Positions 5,239-9,083 of a DNA stretch of 9,083 bases are shown piece by piece; positions within the stretch are counted from its first letter, which is position 1; every line of letters starts with the position of its first letter. This DNA is from SHLQ01 sp964196045 (GTDB lineage: Bacteria > Actinomycetota > Acidimicrobiia > Acidimicrobiales > SHLQ01). The stretch spans positions 1 to 9,083 of the forward strand of contig CAXMRH010000084.1 of NCBI GenBank assembly GCA_964196045.1, given 5' to 3'. The position numbers and the translations under genes were made by a program. The notes below the pieces were generated by a model that saw only the letters and a program-made list of their open reading frames with translations, ran no database searches and was not told where the DNA came from.

Positions 5239-5853
5239 GTGACAGCTCTCCTAATTGGGATCTCCGGAGGAAGTGGCTCTGGAAAGTCTCGCCTCGCAAC
5301 GGAACTTGCCGCGCGCCTCGGATCCGACCGTGTCTCGCTCCTGCCGTTCGACGCGTACTACAAGGACCTTCGAGATCTCTCGATGGAAGAACGGAACGCC
5401 GTCAACTTCGACCACCCCGATTCGTTAGACGCGGAGATGTTCGGCCACCACCTCGACGGCCTAGCCCAGGGGCTCGACGTGGCGTTGCCGGTCTACGATT
5501 TCATCCGGCACCAGCGAGCCGACGACCTCATCATTCTGCCCGCCAACGAGATCGTGATCGCCGAGGGGATCCTGCTCTTCGCGTTTCCCGAACTCGTCCA
5601 ACGATTCGACTTCAAGGTGTTCCGCGCCGCCCCCACCGAGCTGCGGTTCGAACGGCGGCTCACCCGCGACGTCGTTGAGCGAGGCCGTTCTCCCGAGAGC
5701 GTCCGCGAACAGTTCCACACTTCGGTCGGCCCGATGCACGACAGGTTCGTCGAACCGACTGCAGCCCTTGCTGATCGATGTGTCGAGCACACTGAGGACA
5801 TCGATCAGGTCGTCGCCGAACTCGTGACTCAGCTCCAATCGATACGGGTCTGA
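5239..5853 (+). CDS. udk: Uridine kinase (uridine/cytidine phosphorylation)
   Basis: 204-aa P-loop kinase of pyrimidine salvage, phosphorylating uridine or cytidine at the 5' position; cytoplasmic. Walker A is GGSGSGKS (10-17). The family signatures follow in order: DAYYKD (38-43, with the catalytic Asp), NFDHPDSLD, PVYDFIRHQR (nucleoside binding), IAEGILLF (Walker B region), and the lid RRLTRDVVERGRSPESV with its conserved arginines. Length matches bacterial Udk (about 205-215 aa). The GTG at 5239 is the only start close to the P-loop. It has no ribosome site but lies eight bases after a TACCGT -10, so leaderless translation is likely. Phosphoribulokinase is the other member of the fold, but length and motifs favour uridine kinase. 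It stands alone, 78 bases before the next gene. Confidence 0.92.
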   Translation: MTALLIGISGGSGSGKSRLATELAARLGSDRVSLLPFDAYYKDLRDLSMEERNAVNFDHPDSLDAEMFGHHLDGLAQGLDVALPVYDFIRHQRADDLIILPANEIVIAEGILLFAFPELVQRFDFKVFRAAPTELRFERRLTRDVVERGRSPESVREQFHTSVGPMHDRFVEPTAALADRCVEHTEDIDQVVAELVTQLQSIRV

Positions 5854-5919
5854 CACCTTCAGTACGGAGCAAGGGCAGAGCAGCTTGCACGCGAGTCGAT
5901 GAAGTAGTGGCCTTCGACG

Positions 5920-5925
5920 TACGAT
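5920..5925 (+). promoter_or_regulatory. -10 element of a leaderless DUF3039/GGDEF-EAL transcript
   Basis: TACGAT is followed by exactly six bases and then the ATG at 5932, so transcription should start at the A of the start codon. There is no ribosome site. The -35 zone (about 5896-5902) holds only TCGATGA. This arrangement is typical of leaderless actinobacterial genes. Confidence 0.6.
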
Positions 5926-5931
5926 CTAGTC

Positions 5932-6222
5932 ATGCGTCCCGCTTCGCCCCCGCCCTTCGCGCCCGCAGCTGCGTCCGTCTTCGATGCGCTCAACGCAGAC
6001 GCCGATTCAGATACGCTGACGCGCCCCGAGGTCACCGACGGCGGAGATCACGACAAGTTCGCGCACTACGTCCGGAAGAACGACATCACCGAAAGTGCCG
6101 TCACGGGCAGGGCCGTGATAGCGATTTGTGGAAAGAAGTGGGTTCCGACGCGGTTGCCTGACGAATTCCCGGTTTGCCCAGACTGCAAACGGATCTACGA
6201 GCAACTGAAGCCACCAAAGTAG
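5932..6222 (+). CDS. DUF3039 zinc-binding-like protein
   Basis: 96 aa. The N-terminal third (about 1-35) is Ala/Pro/Asp-rich and probably disordered. The conserved core GGDHDKFAHYVRKNDITESAVTGRAV (37-62) is followed by C66 in ICGKKW and C82/C85 in FPVCPDCKRIYEQL. This matches DUF3039, a small family found almost only in Actinobacteria, with function unknown. Three cysteines with H40 or H45 could bind one zinc, making a ribbon-like nucleic-acid or protein-binding domain; this is inference. It has its own leaderless promoter (TACGAT, 5920-5925). Its stop lies nine bases before the GTG of the GGDEF-EAL gene, so the two are probably co-transcribed. Confidence 0.88.
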   Translation: MRPASPPPFAPAAASVFDALNADADSDTLTRPEVTDGGDHDKFAHYVRKNDITESAVTGRAVIAICGKKWVPTRLPDEFPVCPDCKRIYEQLKPPK

Positions 6223-6231
6223 GCGCCTGTC

Positions 6232-8517
6232 GTGTTCCGCCTGACTGTCGGTCGTCAGCTTGGGCTGGTGGTCGCCGGTGCAATCCTCACGATCACTGTC
6301 CTGGTGGCCTTTGTCCTCCGGGATCAGTCGAACGCGGCCCAGGAGCGATCCGTTCAGCAGGTCTACGGAATCGCTGCCCCATTGGCCTCATTCATCGAGA
6401 GTGAGCTCGCGTCCGCAGGTCGATTGCTCGAAGTGGCAGCGTCCGCGCAGTCTTCTGATGCCGGACTCCCCCTGCGCCAGCTGGAGGAAGCGGGCTTCAT
6501 CGCGACTGAGGTCCTCAATGCCAGTGCACCCTCCTCTCATCTTGGTGCATCCAGCAACTTCATCGAGCGTGCAACGTCCTCGACGTCCGTTGGGTCGACT
6601 CGGCTGCTGAACGGTGAGGTCGGAGTTCTGGTCGGCACACCGATCCCAGGAGAACGTGGATCGGTATTGGTGGGCGCCTACAACGCCGCTGGAATCCTGG
6701 TCGGCGTCTCGGCCGCGCAGACCGGCGAGTCAACCGAGGCTTTACTCGCCGTTCGCAACTCGGATGGACAGGCAGTCATCTTCACGCCATCTCGTCACAA
6801 CGACAACGAGCCTGTCGGCGAACCCGACCGAGCGACGACCGCCCTGATCGACACGGTGCTCGATGGCGAGGACGAGTTTCGATCGACGAACGCGAAAGTC
6901 AACGGTCGAGATTCCGTTGTAACGATGGTTCGCATTCCCCAAGTCGAGTGGGTCTTGATGGCCTCAACCGACGTGGCCGACACGGGCAGCGGCTCGATGC
7001 CTGTGTGGCTGATCCCAACGTTCTTGATCATCGGCGCATTGGCGCTGGTTCCGATCGGGCTACTCCGCACGCGACTCAAGACGGTCGTGACCGGTGCCCA
7101 AGAACTCTTCCGCGACCGTCTGCTCAGCCCGCTCGAGGACACGACTGAAGACGAGATCGGCATGTTGTCAAGGACCCTGCAGTCACTCGATGACCGGCTT
7201 CACAGCGAAGCTGAAAAGCGATCTCGATCGGCAGCGACCCTGCACCATCGCGCCAGTCACGATCCGTTGACCGGACTAGCGAACCGCGCTCGCCTGATGG
7301 AAGAGCTCACGATTGCACTCAACAACCGCAATCCCCTGGCCGTGGTCTTCTGCGACATCGACGCCTTCAAGAGCATCAATGACTCCCAGGGGCACGCGGG
7401 CGGCGACGTCGTCCTGAAGTTCGTCGCCAACCAACTGGCATCTGCGTGCGGGCCTTTGGAGCTCATTGCGCGATTCGGTGGAGACGAGTTCTGCGTACTT
7501 GCTCGATGTGAGCCGCAGGCTGCCCGCCAACTCGCGAGCAAGGTCGAGCGTTCGCTCGACACGACGTGTCTAGTGAACGACACCCAGCTGAGGATTGGTG
7601 GTTCGGTCGGTCTCGCGATTGCGAAGATCACGGACACACCCGACTCGATTCTGAAGAACGCCGACCTCGCCATGTATCGAGAGAAAGAGCGCCGCCGCGG
7701 CCTGCGACAATCGGGCGACGTTTCTAACATTGAGATCCTTCCGGAACACATTCGACTCGTGTATCAGCCCGTCGTGGATCTGATGGAGGGCACCATCGTT
7801 GGTGTCGAAGCTCTGGCCCGGTACATGCACCCGGTGCTCGGAATGTTGGATCCCTCGTCGTTCCTGCCTCCAGGCACTGAACGCGGCATGTTCGACCAGT
7901 TCGACTTCGAGATTCTCTCGCGCTCGATCGCACAGCTGAGCGAGTGGCTGTCTCATGGAGTGGTCGACGAACGCTTCACACTCTCGTTCAACCTCGCGCC
8001 CGACCACGTCAGCGATTCCGACTCGACCCGTCTAATTTTCGAGACACTTCGCCAGCATCGGGTGCCGCCAACGATGGTTCAACTCGAAGTGACCGAGCAC
8101 ATGTTGCATGCGCACCAAGATGACCTGATCAACTCGCTCACAACGCTGCGTGAGCGAGGCATGAAGGTCGCTATCGATGATTTCGGCGTGGAGGGATCGA
8201 ATGTCGACCGCCTACTGCAGATTCCATGCGACACGGTCAAGATCGATCGCTCCTACATCTCGGAAATCGACATCGACGAACGTGCGGAGGCACGGCTTCG
8301 CGCAATTCTGGAAATTGTGACGACCGAGGGTCGAGTGCCTATTGCGGAGGGCGTCGAGCGGCAGCGTCAGGCAGAGATTCTTCGGGAGTTGAATGTGCCG
8401 TTCGGACAGGGCTTCCTGTGGCATGCCCCGATCTCTGCACTTGCTCTGACCCCCTTGCTCGGCCGGGCCTCGCGGTGGACCCGACGGAAGCCTCGACCAA
8501 CCGTCGACGGCCGATGA
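6232..8517 (+). CDS. Membrane-bound GGDEF-EAL protein (cyclic-di-GMP turnover) with an extracytoplasmic sensor
   Basis: 761 aa. TM1 is about 9-28 (GLVVAGAILTITVLVAFVL) and TM2 about 257-279 (PVWLIPTFLIIGALALVPIG). The 230 residues between them form an outside sensor region, Cache-like in layout but not assignable. A HAMP-like/coiled linker follows (about 280-340). GGDEF domain: HDPLTGLANR (from 343), D375 and D377 metal region in FCDIDAFK, and intact GGDEF (416-420). The inhibitory RxxD is replaced by GPLE, so product inhibition is probably lost. EAL domain: EALAR (526-530), N587, E619, D649/D650, K670, E706/E709 and Q726 are all kept, so phosphodiesterase activity is expected. Both domains appear competent; which dominates cannot be told. 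The GTG at 6232 lacks a good ribosome site but lies nine bases after the DUF3039 stop, suggesting coupling. The C-terminus ends in a basic Arg-rich tail. Confidence 0.93.
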   Translation: MFRLTVGRQLGLVVAGAILTITVLVAFVLRDQSNAAQERSVQQVYGIAAPLASFIESELASAGRLLEVAASAQSSDAGLPLRQLEEAGFIATEVLNASAPSSHLGASSNFIERATSSTSVGSTRLLNGEVGVLVGTPIPGERGSVLVGAYNAAGILVGVSAAQTGESTEALLAVRNSDGQAVIFTPSRHNDNEPVGEPDRATTALIDTVLDGEDEFRSTNAKVNGRDSVVTMVRIPQVEWVLMASTDVADTGSGSMPVWLIPTFLIIGALALVPIGLLRTRLKTVVTGAQELFRDRLLSPLEDTTEDEIGMLSRTLQSLDDRLHSEAEKRSRSAATLHHRASHDPLTGLANRARLMEELTIALNNRNPLAVVFCDIDAFKSINDSQGHAGGDVVLKFVANQLASACGPLELIARFGGDEFCVLARCEPQAARQLASKVERSLDTTCLVNDTQLRIGGSVGLAIAKITDTPDSILKNADLAMYREKERRRGLRQSGDVSNIEILPEHIRLVYQPVVDLMEGTIVGVEALARYMHPVLGMLDPSSFLPPGTERGMFDQFDFEILSRSIAQLSEWLSHGVVDERFTLSFNLAPDHVSDSDSTRLIFETLRQHRVPPTMVQLEVTEHMLHAHQDDLINSLTTLRERGMKVAIDDFGVEGSNVDRLLQIPCDTVKIDRSYISEIDIDERAEARLRAILEIVTTEGRVPIAEGVERQRQAEILRELNVPFGQGFLWHAPISALALTPLLGRASRWTRRKPRPTVDGR

Positions 8518-8550
8518 AGATGAGCGTTCCGAACGTTTCGTAGCGTCTTG

Positions 8551-8624
8551 CGCCCCCGGCAGGACTCGAACCTGCAGTCTACGGGATAGAAGCCCGTTGC
8601 CTTATCCATTTTGGCCACGGAGGC
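8551..8624 (-). tRNA. tRNA-Arg, anticodon UCU
   Basis: 74-nt cloverleaf on the minus strand. The acceptor GCCTCCG (8624-8618) pairs with CGGGGGC (8558-8552), including one T-G pair, and the discriminator is G at 8551. The D arm is GCC...GGC. The anticodon stem ACGGG/CCCGT holds the loop CTTCTAT, giving anticodon TCT for AGA. The T arm is GCAGG-TTCGAGT-CCTGC. CCA is not encoded. It lies antisense between two plus-strand genes. No clear terminator follows; CGTT-CCG-AACG near 8525-8535 is too weak. AGA is rare in this high-GC coding sequence, so this is a minor tRNA. Confidence 0.95.
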
Positions 8625-8744
8625 GAGCACAGCAAGGGTAGCTGGCCCCCGTCAGAACCTTGTTCACGTAGGCCCAGATCCTCCTATTTCAGGGGCCGAT
8701 GGGCCAGATGGCCTCTCTTCGAACTGACGGGTCTTGCCGAACCA

Positions 8745-9083
8745 ATGAGGGTGAATCTGAACGCGTTCCCAACGGAGCTCCCCGAGCTTCTCGAAGGCTT
8801 CTTGAACGCGCACCGCGACTCCATGATCGCCGTTGTGCGAGAACCAATGTTCACACGTGTGCCGCCGGAGAGTGCCCACGCCTTCTTCGCTCCGTTTACG
8901 GAGGCGCCGGTCATCAAGACCTTCGGGCGCGATGCGCACGTACGGGCAATTCACGCAGCGCGCGCAGCACGACTTGACGGGTCGGCTCACATGGTGGTCT
9001 CCCATGATGGTCAGGACCTGCACCTAAGCGCAGTCAGCATTCTTGGGACCGAGTACCTAGTGCTAATCCTTCACGAGACGGAG
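8745..9083 (+). CDS. Unidentified protein, N-terminal 113 residues (runs off window)
   Basis: An open frame runs from ATG 8745 to the window edge with no stop, and its codon use is like the neighbouring genes. The protein begins MRVNLNAFPTELPELLEGFL, then NAHRDSMIAVVREPMFTRVPPESAHAFFAPFTEAPVIKTFG, and later AHMVVSHDGQDLHLSAVSIL and EYLVLIL. There is no signal peptide or membrane segment. The alternating hydrophobic strands near the end (MVVSHDGQDLHLSAVSIL) resemble a PAS-like sensor domain, so it could be the start of a second signalling protein beside the GGDEF-EAL gene, but I do not recognise it firmly. No ribosome site precedes the ATG; GTG at 8751 is an alternative. The reverse strand is also open here but gives Cys/His/Arg-rich, unlikely protein. 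Confidence 0.6.
   Translation, partial: MRVNLNAFPTELPELLEGFLNAHRDSMIAVVREPMFTRVPPESAHAFFAPFTEAPVIKTFGRDAHVRAIHAARAARLDGSAHMVVSHDGQDLHLSAVSILGTEYLVLILHETE

Noticed and set aside
8521..8540. Possible terminator between the GGDEF-EAL gene and tRNA-Arg
   Set aside because: Only a 4-bp stem (CGTT-CCG-AACG) with a short TTT; too weak to support in either direction.
8367..8630. 87-codon minus-strand frame
   Set aside because: It is a translation across tRNA-Arg and the end of the GGDEF-EAL gene, a common false call at tRNA loci.

Overview
The window reads as chromosomal DNA of a high-GC actinobacterium, most like the Acidimicrobiia/Ilumatobacter group. This is inferred from the DUF3039 zinc protein, the DesA-type acyl-ACP desaturase, tRNA genes without an encoded CCA, and several starts that look leaderless. 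No phage, IS or plasmid genes are visible, and base composition does not shift sharply. Taxonomy cannot be fixed from the sequence alone.

Layout. 1-108 (-) is the N-terminus of trigger factor, cut by the window edge. 109-608 has no convincing protein gene. It holds a duplicated palindrome at the trigger-factor promoter, a REP-like palindrome cluster, a structured degenerate direct repeat, and the terminator of a tRNA-Gly(UCC) gene (609-679, -). 831-4177 (+) is a compact three-gene operon, described below. A DesA-like acyl-ACP desaturase (4174-5064, -) faces it tail to tail, sharing four bases. Then come uridine kinase (5239-5853, +), a DUF3039 protein (5932-6222, +) nine bases ahead of a membrane GGDEF-EAL protein (6232-8517, +), tRNA-Arg(UCU) (8551-8624, -), and the start of an unidentified protein (8745 to the window end, +).

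The main discovery is the operon at 831-4177. Gene 1 is a class-I flavin pyridine-nucleotide disulfide oxidoreductase. Gene 2 joins an N-terminal thioredoxin-like CDTC domain to a large conserved domain of unknown function. Gene 3 is a selenoprotein of the UGSC family, translationally coupled to gene 2 by an ATGA overlap. Its in-frame TGA (3932-3934) should be read as selenocysteine. The frame stays open and conserved in character on both sides, and a SECIS-like hairpin starts 13 bases after the UGA. Conventional gene calling would split this gene at 3934 and start a false second gene inside the hairpin.

Together these suggest an electron chain: NAD(P)H to flavoprotein, to the thioredoxin-like CDTC, to a selenol active site. 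The order mirrors the trxB-trxA-selenoprotein logic of clostridial glycine reductase. The Sec motif UxxCxxC followed by LERSGIP also resembles the GrdB active site. The UGSC family itself is known from selenoprotein surveys, but to my knowledge its reaction is not. The pathway proposed here is inference.

The other genes are ordinary housekeeping or signalling functions and need not be linked to this system.
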